Shown here: positions 1 through 7,904 of the stretch, one piece after another
Position numbering within the stretch: position 1 is the first letter of the stretch
Layout of the letters: every line of letters begins with the position of its first letter
Assembly: GCA_023265045.1 (NCBI GenBank)
Contig: JAHFUQ010000030.1
Coordinates: 1-34,066, forward strand
DNA: 34,066 nucleotides
Reading direction: 5' to 3'
DNA from: Acidimicrobiia bacterium
GTDB lineage: Bacteria; Actinomycetota; Acidimicrobiia; Acidimicrobiales; AC-14
Program-made: the position numbers and the translations under genes
The notes under the pieces: model-generated
The model's database searches: none
Seen by the model: only the letters and a program-made list of their open reading frames with translations
Told to the model about the DNA's origin: nothing

Positions 1-51
1 GGGCGGGTCGCCCAGCGCGCCAGTCAGGACCGACAGCTGGTCGTCGAGATC
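1..51 (-). CDS. Possible 5' end of a gene downstream of the sigma factor (partial)
   Basis: On the minus strand, a frame overlapping the sigma-factor stop codon stays open to the window edge and reads DLDDQLSVLTGALGDPP. That acidic, leucine-spaced composition would suit a cytoplasmic N-terminus. ECF sigma genes are often followed by an anti-sigma gene in the same operon, so this could be one. No standard start codon is visible in this frame, and only 17 codons are present. The start and the product are therefore undetermined. Confidence 0.2.
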
Positions 52-538
52 AGCCGTGGGACACCTCCTCGGGGGACAGGAGCGCGGCCAGCCGGTGGCG
101 GGCGTCGTGCAATGTGGCGGCGACGGTGCCGGCGGCGACGCCCATCGTGGTCGCCACTTCGGCCTCGGTGAGGCCGCCCAGGTAGCGCAGCGCGACGGCC
201 GTGCGCATGCGGGGCGGGAGGGCGGTGACCGCCTCCCACACGTCGATGGCCGGGGCGGCCACGGCCACCGGCGCGGGCGCGGCCCGGAGCAGCAGCCGGC
301 GTTCGAGCGTGGCCCGCCGGGCCCGGCGGCGGGCCAGGTTCAGCGCCACCCGGTACGTCCAGCCCCCGGGCGATTCCATCGCCGACACCCGGTCCCAGCG
401 CTCCAAGGCCCGGGCGAAGGCCTCGGCCGTGATCTCCCGGGCGGCCTCGACGTCCCGGACCACGACAGCCATGGAGGCGAGCAGCCGCGGGTGCTCGGCC
501 CGGTACCACGGTTCGAACGCGGGGGTCTCGATGGTCAT
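50..538 (-). CDS. ECF-type RNA polymerase sigma factor (sigma-70 family, SigE-like)
   Basis: This 162-residue protein has the compact two-domain layout of extracytoplasmic-function sigma factors. Sigma-2 lies around residues 10-75 (AFARALERWDRV, then GGWTYRVALNLARRRARR). An Ala/Pro linker follows. Sigma-4 is near the C-terminus, with a helix-turn-helix in the segment LTEAEVATTMGVAAGTV. Such proteins direct RNA polymerase to a small regulon and are often held by an anti-sigma factor. The start is the ATG at 536-538; a GTG three codons upstream (545-547) is also possible. It is divergent from the pcrA/uvrD gene with about 66 bp between them, so the two promoters share this gap. The family is clear. 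The target regulon is not predictable from the sequence. Confidence 0.85.
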   Translation of the reverse strand: MTIETPAFEPWYRAEHPRLLASMAVVVRDVEAAREITAEAFARALERWDRVSAMESPGGWTYRVALNLARRRARRATLERRLLLRAAPAPVAVAAPAIDVWEAVTALPPRMRTAVALRYLGGLTEAEVATTMGVAAGTVAATLHDARHRLAALLSPEEVSHG

Positions 539-591
539 CTCAGTCACGCCGCCATCGTTTCCTTGGTACCAGGTTCCGTCGCACCCCGCCG

Positions 592-597
592 GTACCC
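592..597 (+). promoter_or_regulatory. Predicted -10 box (TACCCT) of pcrA/uvrD, leaderless type
   Basis: TACCCT lies 7 nt before the GTG start at 605, so the predicted transcription start falls on or next to the start codon. There is no Shine-Dalgarno sequence and no convincing -35 element. Two GGTACC palindromes (565-570 and 590-595) flank the gap. Confidence 0.45.
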
Positions 598-604
598 TTG
601 AGTA

Positions 605-2836
605 GTGCCCGAACGGCCAGACCTCCTCGCCAGCCTCAACCCGGTCCAGCGGGAGGCCGTCAGCCATCCCGGCGGCCCGCTGCTGGTGGTGGCCGGCGCC
701 GGCTCCGGCAAGACCCGCGTCCTCACCCACCGCATCGCCTGGCTGATCCGCGACCAGGGGGTCTCGCCCTTCGAGATCCTCGCCATCACCTTCACCAACA
801 AGGCCGCCGACGAGATGAAGCACCGAGTGGGCCAACTCGTAGGGCCGGTGGCGCAGAAGATGTGGGTGTCGACGTTCCACGCCGCCTGCGTGCGCATCCT
901 GCGCCGGGAAGCCCAGCACCTCGGCTACAGCTCGCAGTTCACCATCTACGACCAGGCCGACTCCGAGCGGTTGACGAGCTACGTCCTGCGCGACCTCAAC
1001 CTCGACCCCAAGCGGTTCCCGGCCCGCAGCGTCCATGCCTCGATCAGCGCGGCCAAGAACGACCTGCTCGACGTCGACACCTACCACGACAAGGCCCGCA
1101 CCATCTTCGAGCGGCGCATCGCCGAGGTGTACCGGGAGTACCAACGCCGCCTGAAGGACGCCAACGCCACCGACTTCGACGACCTCCTGCTGCTCACCGT
1201 CCAACTGTTTCGCAAGCACCCCGACGTGCTCAAGACCTACCAGGACCGGTTCCGCCACGTGCTGGTCGACGAGTTCCAGGACACCAACCGGGCCCAGAAC
1301 GAGATCGTCACGCTCCTGGCCAAGGTCCACCGCAACATCTTCATCGTCGGCGACGCGGACCAGTCGGTCTACAAATTTCGAGGCGCCGACATGCGGAACA
1401 TCCTCGAGTTCGAGGACGCCTTCCCTGACGCGACCGTGATCGTCCTCGAGCAGAACTACCGCTCGACGCAGACCATCCTTGACGCCGCCAACTCGGTCAT
1501 CGCCAGGAACCTGCTGCGCAAGCCGAAGGCGCTGTGGACCGAGCAGATCGGCGGCGAGCTGATCCAGCGGTACCACGCCGAGGACGAGCACGATGAGGCT
1601 GCCTGGGTGGCGCAGGAGATGTTTCGCCTCCACGAGGGCGAGCCCCTGCGGTGGGGGGAGATGGCCGTCTTCTACCGCACCAACGCCCAGAGCCGGGTGC
1701 TGGAGGAGCACCTCGTGCGCGTCGGCATCCCCTACCGTGTCATCGGCGGCACCCGTTTCTACGACCGGCGGGAGATCAAAGACGCCCTCGCCTACCTCCG
1801 GGCCGTCGTCAACCCCACCGACGAGGTGTCGCTGCGGCGCATCCTGAACGTGCCCAAGCGGGGGATCGGCGACACGAGCGTGTCCCGGTTGGAGGCGTGG
1901 GCGGCGGCCCAGGGCCGGCCGTTCGCGGACGCCATGGTGAAGGCCGAGACGGCGGGAGTCACAGGCCGCGCCCTCACCGGTCTGCGCCAGGTGGTCAACC
2001 TGCTCGACGAGCTGCGGGCCCACGAGGGCGGGCCCTCGTCATTGCTGGAAACCCTCCTGGTGCGCAGCGGCTACCGGTCCGAGCTGGAGGGCCAGCGGTC
2101 GATCGAGGCCCAGGGCCGCATCGAGAACCTCGACGAGCTGATCGGCGTGGCGAAGGAGTACGAGCAGGGCATGGTGAACGAAGGCGAGGAGGCGACGCTG
2201 GCCAGCTTCCTCGAGCGGGTCAGCCTGGTGGCCGACTCCGACCAGATCACCGACGACGATTCGATGGTCGTCCTCATGACCCTCCACACGGCCAAGGGCC
2301 TGGAGTTCCCGGCCGTGTTCATGATCGGCATGGAGGACGGCGTGTTCCCGCACGTGCGGTCGCTCACCGAGCCCGACGAGCTGGAGGAGGAACGGCGCCT
2401 GTGCTACGTCGGCATCACGCGCGCACAGCGCCGGCTCGCCCTCACCAACGCGTGGAGCCGCCAGCTGTTCGGCTCCACCCACTACAACCCGCCCAGCCGG
2501 TTCCTGAAGGAGATCCCCGAGGAGCTGATGGCCCAGAAGGGCGCGGGCCGGAGGTCCACCGGCAACGGCGCCGGGTCGTGGCGCAGTTCGCAGAGCCGCG
2601 ACCGCATCGTCGACCGGGCCATGCGCCCCCCGGCGCCCGGCGTTCCGCCCGTGCGGGGGAGCGGCGGCGAGCGGCTCGGTCTGCGGGTGGGCGACGACGT
2701 GGTGCACGCCAAGTGGGGCGAAGGCGTCGTCCTCGACATCACCGGGGAAGGCGACAAGGCGGAGGCGATGGTGCGCTTCCCGAGCGTGGGCGAGAAGCAG
2801 CTCCTCCTCGCCTGGGCGCCGCTCAAACGAGCCTGA
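605..2836 (+). CDS. pcrA: ATP-dependent DNA helicase PcrA/UvrD (superfamily 1A)
   Basis: This 743-residue 3'-5' helicase unwinds DNA during nucleotide-excision and mismatch repair and removes recombinase filaments. Visible motifs in order are GAGSGKT (Walker A, residues 31-37), a TFTNKAA motif near 60, VDEFQDT (Walker B, from 221), GDADQSVYKFRG, QNYRST (from 283) and YVGITRAQ (around 602). The last ~55 residues (VGDDVVHAKWGEGVV..., to LLLAWAPLKRA) match the Tudor-like C-terminal domain of PcrA that contacts RNA polymerase. This length and layout are those of Gram-positive/actinobacterial PcrA (also annotated UvrD1). The GTG at 605 is chosen because the protein then begins just before the conserved LNPVQREAV helicase Q-motif. 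It stands alone; the mgtC-like gene follows after 10 bp and may be co-transcribed. Confidence 0.96.
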   Translation: MPERPDLLASLNPVQREAVSHPGGPLLVVAGAGSGKTRVLTHRIAWLIRDQGVSPFEILAITFTNKAADEMKHRVGQLVGPVAQKMWVSTFHAACVRILRREAQHLGYSSQFTIYDQADSERLTSYVLRDLNLDPKRFPARSVHASISAAKNDLLDVDTYHDKARTIFERRIAEVYREYQRRLKDANATDFDDLLLLTVQLFRKHPDVLKTYQDRFRHVLVDEFQDTNRAQNEIVTLLAKVHRNIFIVGDADQSVYKFRGADMRNILEFEDAFPDATVIVLEQNYRSTQTILDAANSVIARNLLRKPKALWTEQIGGELIQRYHAEDEHDEAAWVAQEMFRLHEGEPLRWGEMAVFYRTNAQSRVLEEHLVRVGIPYRVIGGTRFYDRREIKDALAYLRAVVNPTDEVSLRRILNVPKRGIGDTSVSRLEAWAAAQGRPFADAMVKAETAGVTGRALTGLRQVVNLLDELRAHEGGPSSLLETLLVRSGYRSELEGQRSIEAQGRIENLDELIGVAKEYEQGMVNEGEEATLASFLERVSLVADSDQITDDDSMVVLMTLHTAKGLEFPAVFMIGMEDGVFPHVRSLTEPDELEEERRLCYVGITRAQRRLALTNAWSRQLFGSTHYNPPSRFLKEIPEELMAQKGAGRRSTGNGAGSWRSSQSRDRIVDRAMRPPAPGVPPVRGSGGERLGLRVGDDVVHAKWGEGVVLDITGEGDKAEAMVRFPSVGEKQLLLAWAPLKRA

Positions 2837-2846
2837 AGATGAAGCG

Positions 2847-3536
2847 GTGAGGGTCCCGCTCTCCAATGTCGACATCGTCGTGCGGCTGCTCGTCGCGCTC
2901 GTGCTCGGCGGCCTCATCGGCCTCGAGCGGGAGGTCTCGCACCAGCCCGCCGGCCTTCGCACCCACATTGGGGTCGCCCTCGGCGCGGCGTTGTTCGGCG
3001 TCATCTCCATCCACGGCTTCGCGGCCTACGCCTTCGACCGGAACTCGAACAACTACCAGATCGACGTGACCCGCGTCGCGTCGCAGGTGGTCGTCGGGAT
3101 CGGCTTCCTGGGCGGCGGCACGATCATCAAGCAGGGGGCCAACATCCGGGGGCTGACGACGGCGGCCAGCCTGTGGGTGACCGCGGCAATCGGCCTGGCG
3201 TCCGGGCTGGGGAGCCTGTTCGCGGCGACCGTCACAACCGGCGCCATGCTGCTGAGCCTGGTCGGCCTCCGGGCGCCCCGGCAACGCATCCGGGCGCGGC
3301 TCGCCCGGGGCCGCGGCGTGGTGATCCTGCACCTCGCGCCCGGCGCCGATCCGGCGGCCGTGGTGCAGGCGCTGTACCAGCTCCCCGACGCGACGATCCG
3401 GGGCGTCTCGATCAGCCGCCAGGACGAGGACACGACCGTCGAGGTCGACCTGGTCGGCCCCGTCGGCGTCGACCTCCCCCATGTCGTCGCCCCTCTCACC
3501 GAGCGCGACGACGTCGTCGAAGTCGACATCGCGTAG
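2847..3536 (+). CDS. MgtC/SapB family membrane protein
   Basis: This is a 229-residue inner-membrane protein. The N-terminal ~140 residues carry four or five hydrophobic helices with MgtC-family signatures: GGLIGLEREV, GVALGAALFG, GIGFLGGGTI, and GLTTAASLWVTAAIGLA. A cytoplasmic C-terminal domain of about 85 residues (VVILHLAPGADPAAVVQALYQLPD... DDVVEVDIA) looks ACT-like, as in longer MgtC homologues. MgtC proteins modulate membrane energetics, including the F-type ATP synthase, and growth in low magnesium. Transport activity itself is doubtful in the family. The GTG start at 2847 lies 10 bp after pcrA and is the first in-frame start. Co-transcription with pcrA is likely from the spacing. The physiological role here is inferred only from the family. 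Confidence 0.9.
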   Translation: MRVPLSNVDIVVRLLVALVLGGLIGLEREVSHQPAGLRTHIGVALGAALFGVISIHGFAAYAFDRNSNNYQIDVTRVASQVVVGIGFLGGGTIIKQGANIRGLTTAASLWVTAAIGLASGLGSLFAATVTTGAMLLSLVGLRAPRQRIRARLARGRGVVILHLAPGADPAAVVQALYQLPDATIRGVSISRQDEDTTVEVDLVGPVGVDLPHVVAPLTERDDVVEVDIA

Positions 3537-3593
3537 CGCCGTCGTCGGGCTCATCCTCCACGTCCTCACCCAGGTGGTGTAGGCCGGGGCCGG

Positions 3594-3599
3594 TACCCT
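3594..3599 (+). promoter_or_regulatory. Predicted -10 box (TACCCT) of the serine protease gene
   Basis: TACCCT lies 7 nt before the ATG at 3607, the same geometry as upstream of pcrA. This suggests a leaderless mRNA. The intervening GACGAGG could also act as a weak ribosome binding site. Confidence 0.4.
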
Positions 3600-3606
3600 G
3601 ACGAGG

Positions 3607-4395
3607 ATGCGCAAGCTCAGTGTTCTTTGCCTGGCCGGGTGCACCGCCCTGGTGATGCAAGCCCCATCTGCGGTCGCTATCACGAACGGCCAGCCCGACG
3701 GCGCCCGCCATCCCGCGGTCGGCGCCCTGGTCGGCGCCATCGGCGCCGCCGGCAACCTCGCCTACTGCTCCGGCACGCTCATCTCGCCCACGGTGTTCCT
3801 CACCGCCGCCCACTGCGGTTTCCTGGGCGCCACCGCCCACGTCACCTTCGACGAGGTGTATACCGCGACATCGACGGTCTACTCGGGAACGTTCCACGCC
3901 CATCCGGAGTTCAAGTCCGGTTCCAACGCCAAGAGCACCAACAACCCGGACATCGCCGTGGTCGTCCTCGACGCGCCGGTGAGCGGCGTCACCCCTGCCA
4001 AGCTTCCGACGGCCGGGCTGCTCGACCAGATGAAAGCGGCGGGGACGCTCAAGGGAGACACCGGCTTCACGTCGGTCGGTTACGGCGACGCCGGGTACAC
4101 CAACGGCCCCGGGGGCCAGACGACCACCCACCTCCAGGCTCGCTACTTCGCGGCGGGGTTGTTCAACTCCCTCGGTACCGCGTACCTCCACCTCACGCAG
4201 AACGGCGACAACGGGGGCACCTGCAGCGGTGACTCCGGTGGCCCCAACTTCCTCGGCGCGGGCGCCGACGAGACGCCGGTCATCGCCGGCACGACCATCA
4301 CCGGCGACACCTACTGCAAGTCGACCAACGTCGACTTCCGCCTCGACACGCCGGCCGCCCGCGCCTTCCTGGGCGACTTCGTCAGCCTGCCGTAG
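3607..4395 (+). CDS. Secreted trypsin-like serine protease (family S1)
   Basis: This 262-residue protein begins with a signal peptide: a basic n-region (MRK), a hydrophobic core, and a probable cleavage after SAVA at about residue 24. The mature protein starts ITNGQPD, resembling the IVGG start of trypsins. The catalytic triad is visible as H69 in TAAHC, D115 in NNPDIAVVVLD and S210 in GDSGGP. Cysteines at 54 and 70 form the usual pair around the catalytic histidine. The bacterial chymotrypsin-like fold acts outside the cell. No pro-region of any length is present, so activation by autoprocessing is uncertain. The natural substrate cannot be told from the sequence. Confidence 0.92.
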   Translation: MRKLSVLCLAGCTALVMQAPSAVAITNGQPDGARHPAVGALVGAIGAAGNLAYCSGTLISPTVFLTAAHCGFLGATAHVTFDEVYTATSTVYSGTFHAHPEFKSGSNAKSTNNPDIAVVVLDAPVSGVTPAKLPTAGLLDQMKAAGTLKGDTGFTSVGYGDAGYTNGPGGQTTTHLQARYFAAGLFNSLGTAYLHLTQNGDNGGTCSGDSGGPNFLGAGADETPVIAGTTITGDTYCKSTNVDFRLDTPAARAFLGDFVSLP

Positions 4396-4567
4396 CGACG
4401 GGCCGGGAGGGACGGAGGCAGTCGGCCAGCGGTCGGCGGTTCGACCGGGGGACCTCCGCCGTCGGGTGGCCGATGCGGTAGACGGCGACGGGGACGGCGA
4501 CCGACTCGACGCGGTCGCCGGCGGTCCGCACCAGCCGCCACGGCTGGGCGTTGTGGGCCGACCCCAT
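4382..4567 (-). pseudogene. Possible remnant of an Acg-like NAD(P)H nitroreductase
   Basis: Between the protease and the GMC oxidoreductase, a minus-strand frame of about 61 codons contains SAHNAQPWR near its start. This resembles the PS.HN.QPWR signature at the N-terminus of Acg-type nitroreductases of actinobacteria. Later it has PRSNRRPLAD, resembling the R.T.RRP stretch that lies well downstream in full-length members. The middle and the whole C-terminal half are absent, so if the match is real this is a deleted fragment. It overlaps the last codons of the protease. The similarity is short and was judged by eye. Confidence 0.3.
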
Positions 4568-4584
4568 CCCGCCCTGGGGAGCCC

Positions 4585-6150
4585 CTATCCGACCATCCCC
4601 TCGGCCACCCGCTCGGCCAGGGCGGCGATGGTCAGCGACGGGTTGGCCGCGATCGGCCCGCACAGGATCGACGAGTCGGCCACGAACAGCCCGGGGTGGC
4701 CCCACACCTGGCCCCGGTCGTTCACGACGCCGGCCGCCGGTCGGTCGCTCATCACGCACCCGCCCAGCGGGTGGGCGGTGAGCAGCCGGCGGAAGGGGCG
4801 CCGCCACGGCAGGCTGCGCACGAAGTCGCCCCCGAGCGCGCCGCTCAGCCGGCGCATGGCCGCTTCCATCTCGCCGTACATCTCCGCGCTCGCCGCCGGG
4901 TTCCAGTCGAGTCGCAGGCGTCCCCGTGCGTCGAGGCGCAGGCGGCCGTCGGCCGCGTCGGTGCCCATCCCGAGGTAGGGCAGCACGCGGGGGACGAACG
5001 AGCCCTTGAACAGGCTGCCGGCCGGGAACGGGCCTCCTTCGCGCGCGGCCCGCACGTAGCCGGCCCCGGCGGCGGCGAGGCTGCGGACCCGGCTGGGCAG
5101 CGGCAGGGTGCCGTCGAACAGCGACGTCAGCGCGGGCGGGAAGCCGAGGTCCTCGATGAGGATGATGTGGCGCGACCCTGCGGGTTGGACGTAGGCGCCG
5201 GCGGTGATGCCGGGCCCGTAGCTGGAGTCGATGACGTCGTCGCACTCCTTGGTGGCGGCGAAGAGCATGTCGCCGTTCCCCGACCACCGACGGCCCAGCG
5301 CCTCGGGCAGGTTGGGGAGGCTGCGGTACAGGTCCCGGGCCCGCAGCAGCAGCTCCGTCGAGCCCAGCGCGCCAGCCGAGAGCACGACCTGGCGCGCCTC
5401 GACGCGCGTCCGCTCGAACGAGCCTGGGCGGTCGGGATCGAGTTGCTGCACCGTCACCGCGTACCCGTCGTCGCCCAAGGGCTCGATCCGTTCCGCCTGG
5501 TGCAGCGCCCGGATCTCCAGCCCGTGCTTCTCGCCCAGCGGCAGGTAGTTCACGTCCAGGCTGTTCTTGGAGCGGGGCTTGCACCCGAGCAGGCAGTCGG
5601 CGGTCATCGTGCACGGCTCCTGGCGGACGCCGCTGATGGGATGGACGGCGGCCGCCGCGGTGTGGACGGCGATGGGTACGAGGTAGGGGTCGTAGCCGGC
5701 CCGCCGGGCCGACTCGAGGAAGGACCGGGTGCGCCCGGGCGTCCGCTCGCCCGCGGGCGGGACCAGGGGCGCGGGCCGGGTCATGGCCTCGACGCGGTCG
5801 TAGTAGGGGTCCAGCGCCGGCCGGGTGATCGCGTCCGGCCACTCGGGCCGTTCGAAGATGGCGGCCGGCGCCCGCATCTGGACGTTGAAGTAGTGCAGCG
5901 ACCCGCCACCGACCCCGGCGCCCTGGATGACGTCGATCCGCCCGAACACCCGGTAGTCGAGGAACCCATAGTTGGCCCGTTCGTCCCACACCGCCGTCTG
6001 GGCGGCGCTGAAGGTCCGCGGGTAGTCCTCGGGCGAGAAGCGTGGCCCCCGCTCCAGCAGGCACACCGAGCGCCCCGCCTCGGCCACGCGGGCGGCGACG
6101 ACCGCCCCGCCGAAGCCCGAGCCGATCACCACCACGTCGTAGCGGGCCAC
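4585..6150 (-). CDS. GMC-family FAD-dependent oxidoreductase (cholesterol-oxidase-like)
   Basis: This is a 521-residue flavoenzyme. The N-terminal dinucleotide-binding loop is VVVIGSGFGGAVVAARVAEAG (GSGFGG at 10-15), with an acidic residue at the second strand end (LLERGP). A second FAD-contact loop, GAGVGGGSLHY, follows around residue 78. The C-terminal catalytic part has HPLGGC (H460) and NPSLTI (N503), the His/Asn pair of the cholesterol oxidase branch of GMC enzymes. No Tat or Sec signal is seen, so it is probably cytoplasmic. The family oxidises alcohol or sterol substrates, but the substrate here is undetermined. The GTG start (6148-6150) sits 6 nt after TAGCGT, a leaderless arrangement. 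It is divergent from the peroxidase-cassette genes with a 43-bp shared gap. Confidence 0.88.
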   Translation of the reverse strand: MARYDVVVIGSGFGGAVVAARVAEAGRSVCLLERGPRFSPEDYPRTFSAAQTAVWDERANYGFLDYRVFGRIDVIQGAGVGGGSLHYFNVQMRAPAAIFERPEWPDAITRPALDPYYDRVEAMTRPAPLVPPAGERTPGRTRSFLESARRAGYDPYLVPIAVHTAAAAVHPISGVRQEPCTMTADCLLGCKPRSKNSLDVNYLPLGEKHGLEIRALHQAERIEPLGDDGYAVTVQQLDPDRPGSFERTRVEARQVVLSAGALGSTELLLRARDLYRSLPNLPEALGRRWSGNGDMLFAATKECDDVIDSSYGPGITAGAYVQPAGSRHIILIEDLGFPPALTSLFDGTLPLPSRVRSLAAAGAGYVRAAREGGPFPAGSLFKGSFVPRVLPYLGMGTDAADGRLRLDARGRLRLDWNPAASAEMYGEMEAAMRRLSGALGGDFVRSLPWRRPFRRLLTAHPLGGCVMSDRPAAGVVNDRGQVWGHPGLFVADSSILCGPIAANPSLTIAALAERVAEGMVG

Positions 6151-6156
6151 AGCCGA

Positions 6157-6162
6157 ACGCTA
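6157..6162 (-). promoter_or_regulatory. Predicted -10 box (TAGCGT) of the GMC oxidoreductase, leaderless type
   Basis: On the minus strand TAGCGT is followed by 6 nt and then the GTG start. It shares the 43-bp divergent gap with the promoter of the gene starting at 6194. Confidence 0.35.
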
Positions 6163-6181
6163 CCGCCGAACGCTACAGCGG

Positions 6182-6187
6182 TACGAT
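6182..6187 (+). promoter_or_regulatory. Predicted -10 box (TACGAT) of the peroxidase cassette, leaderless type
   Basis: TACGAT is followed by CTCGCC and the GTG start at 6194. The five genes up to 10703 are closely spaced or overlapping, so this is probably the main promoter of the cassette. Confidence 0.4.
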
Positions 6188-6193
6188 CTCGCC

Positions 6194-6625
6194 GTGGCGG
6201 TCGACGCGTCCCAACTGCTGACGATGTCGAAGGCGGAGCTGGACGAGCTGTTCCGGTCCAGCCCGGTGGGTGACATCCCGGAAGGCGACACCAACGGCAC
6301 GGTGATCGCCAACCCCGGCACGTTCCTGGCCAAGCTCAACGCCAAGGCCGCCCACCTCATCGCCTGGCAGGGCAAGGTGTTCAACCCCGCCACGGAGGAC
6401 CTCAAGAACAAGATCACGCCGTTCCGGATGAAGAGCATCCGGGCCCGGGTCTACAAGGAACCGAGTTGGGTCGACGGCCAGGAGTGCATCGTCCTCGACT
6501 ACTCGAAGACGTCCAAGGTCGCCCGTTTCATCAGGGACGAGATTCGGGAGGTGAGCCCGGGCGTGTACCTCGGCGTCGTGTTCTGGGGGAAGCGCCGGGT
6601 CCTCAAGTTCGCGCTCACTGCGTGA
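6194..6625 (+). CDS. Conserved hypothetical protein, first gene of the DyP/catalase-like cassette
   Basis: This 143-residue soluble protein has no recognisable catalytic motif, signal peptide or membrane segment. It opens with an alpha-helical stretch (SQLLTMSKAELDELF). A beta-rich body follows, with a PEGDTNGTVI strand, an AWQGKVF segment and a C-terminal run ECIVLDYSKTSKVARFIRDE, VSPGVYLGVVFWGKRRV. Alternating strands and the W-G-K and Y-L-G-x-x-F-W patterns suggest a small ligand-binding barrel, but this is only a fold impression. The GTG start gives a leaderless promoter geometry. Four nucleotides separate it from the next gene, so it belongs to the operon with the two haem-protein genes. 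Its function is not known. Confidence 0.75.
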   Translation: MAVDASQLLTMSKAELDELFRSSPVGDIPEGDTNGTVIANPGTFLAKLNAKAAHLIAWQGKVFNPATEDLKNKITPFRMKSIRARVYKEPSWVDGQECIVLDYSKTSKVARFIRDEIREVSPGVYLGVVFWGKRRVLKFALTA

Positions 6626-6629
6626 GCTG

Positions 6630-7904
6630 ATGCCGACTCAGGTGGCGGTGACCGTGCGGGCCACGATCACGCCCGGGCACGCCGCGGCCCTCAAGGCGTG
6701 GCTCACGGAGCTGGACGGCAGCGACCGCCGCGCCGAGGTCCTCCCCTTCGAGAAGGTTGCCGTGCACTTCGCCCGCTTCGTCGTGCTCGACGACGCCGCC
6801 GACCTGTACGGCGAGCCGTTGCCCGCCAGCCTCATGTTCTTCTGCGACGCCGACGGCGCCGTCTACCCGTTCCTGTACGCGCTGGCCGACGCGGCGGCGA
6901 CGGGCCTGGACCACGCCTTCAGCCACTGCGAGGGCTATCCCGACGCGCCCACCGTGCACGACCGGGTCCGCTACCTGCGGGACCGCATGATCAAGGCCGA
7001 CGCGACGTACGTGAACACCACCGGCCGTTCGGTCCGCCAAGTCCAGGACGAGGCGCGGCTGCGCGACGCGGTCGAGGCCATCGTCGACGAGGCGCAGGGG
7101 AAGTGGTCGAAGTCGAGCGCGGACGCGGTCTACGACGGGGTGAAGCAACGGGTCGGCCGCGATCCGGCGCTCGAGTGGGCGCTGAAGCGGGCCAAGGGCC
7201 CCGGCCTGCTCGTGCGCATCCGCGAGTACGCCCACCTCGTCACCGCCGTGGGGGCCGTGCTGTTGCTGCTTCCGCTGCTGCTCGTTGTGGCGCCGATCTG
7301 GATGGTCGCCCTCCGGTTGCAGGAGACGCGCGACGTGCCCCACACCGATCCGCCCGACCCCGACCACTTGCGGGAGCTGACCGACCGCGAGGACCTGGTC
7401 GTGCAGAACCAGTTCAGCGCCGTCGGGTACCTCAAGCCCGGGAAGCTGCGGCAGGTGACCGTCACAAGTGTGCTGTGGGCCATCAACGTGGCGGCGCGCC
7501 ACGTGTTCAACCGGGGGAACCTGGCCGGCGTGAAGACCATCCACTTTGCCCGCTGGGTCTTCATCGACGAAGGCCGGCGCATGATCTTCACCAGCAACTA
7601 CGACGGCAGCCTCGAGAACTACATGGACGACTTCATCGACAAGATCGCGTGGAGTCTCAACGCCGCGTTCAGCAACGGCGTCGGCTACCCCCGCACCAAG
7701 TGGCTGCTCTTCGCCGGCGCCAAGGACGAGCAGGCGTTCAAGAACTACATCCGCCTCCGCCAGATCCCGACGCAGCTGTGGTACTCCGCCTACCCGACCC
7801 TCACGGCCGCGAACATCGCCGACAACGCCGCGCTGCGGGCGGGTTTGGCGCGCAAGGCGCCTCCCGACGCCGAGGCGGCCCGGACTTGGGCACGGCGGCT
7901 CTGA
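6630..7904 (+). CDS. Membrane protein with two related domains flanking a hydrophobic hairpin
   Basis: This is a 424-residue protein that I cannot assign to a named family. A central hydrophobic region (about residues 202-230, LVTAVGAVLLLLPLLLVVAPIW) would form one long or two short membrane helices. The flanking domains look homologous. The first has HFARFVVLDD and later HAFSHCEGYP; the second has HFARWVFIDE and later AAFSNGVGYP, with similar spacing. This suggests an internal duplication with both copies on the same side of the membrane if a helical hairpin is formed. The ATG at 6630 is 4 nt after the preceding stop. The 3' end overlaps the DyP peroxidase start. From context it may anchor or serve the haem enzymes that follow. 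Confidence 0.8.
   Translation: MPTQVAVTVRATITPGHAAALKAWLTELDGSDRRAEVLPFEKVAVHFARFVVLDDAADLYGEPLPASLMFFCDADGAVYPFLYALADAAATGLDHAFSHCEGYPDAPTVHDRVRYLRDRMIKADATYVNTTGRSVRQVQDEARLRDAVEAIVDEAQGKWSKSSADAVYDGVKQRVGRDPALEWALKRAKGPGLLVRIREYAHLVTAVGAVLLLLPLLLVVAPIWMVALRLQETRDVPHTDPPDPDHLRELTDREDLVVQNQFSAVGYLKPGKLRQVTVTSVLWAINVAARHVFNRGNLAGVKTIHFARWVFIDEGRRMIFTSNYDGSLENYMDDFIDKIAWSLNAAFSNGVGYPRTKWLLFAGAKDEQAFKNYIRLRQIPTQLWYSAYPTLTAANIADNAALRAGLARKAPPDAEAARTWARRL

Noticed and set aside
565-595. Two GGTACC palindromes in the sigma-factor/pcrA gap as an operator pair
   Set aside because: The six-base site also occurs inside genes (for example near 503 and 1570), and one copy is explained by the -10 box.
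50-2023. Long minus-strand open frame opposite pcrA joined to the sigma factor
   Set aside because: It is an antisense shadow of pcrA caused by high GC. Only the part up to 538 has sigma-factor features.
4460-4474. 13-nt match between spacer 2 and the protease-GMC gap (GGTGGCCGATGCG)
   Set aside because: A match of this length is expected by chance in 34 kb of high-GC DNA against four spacers, and it covers only a third of the spacer. It is not evidence of self-targeting.
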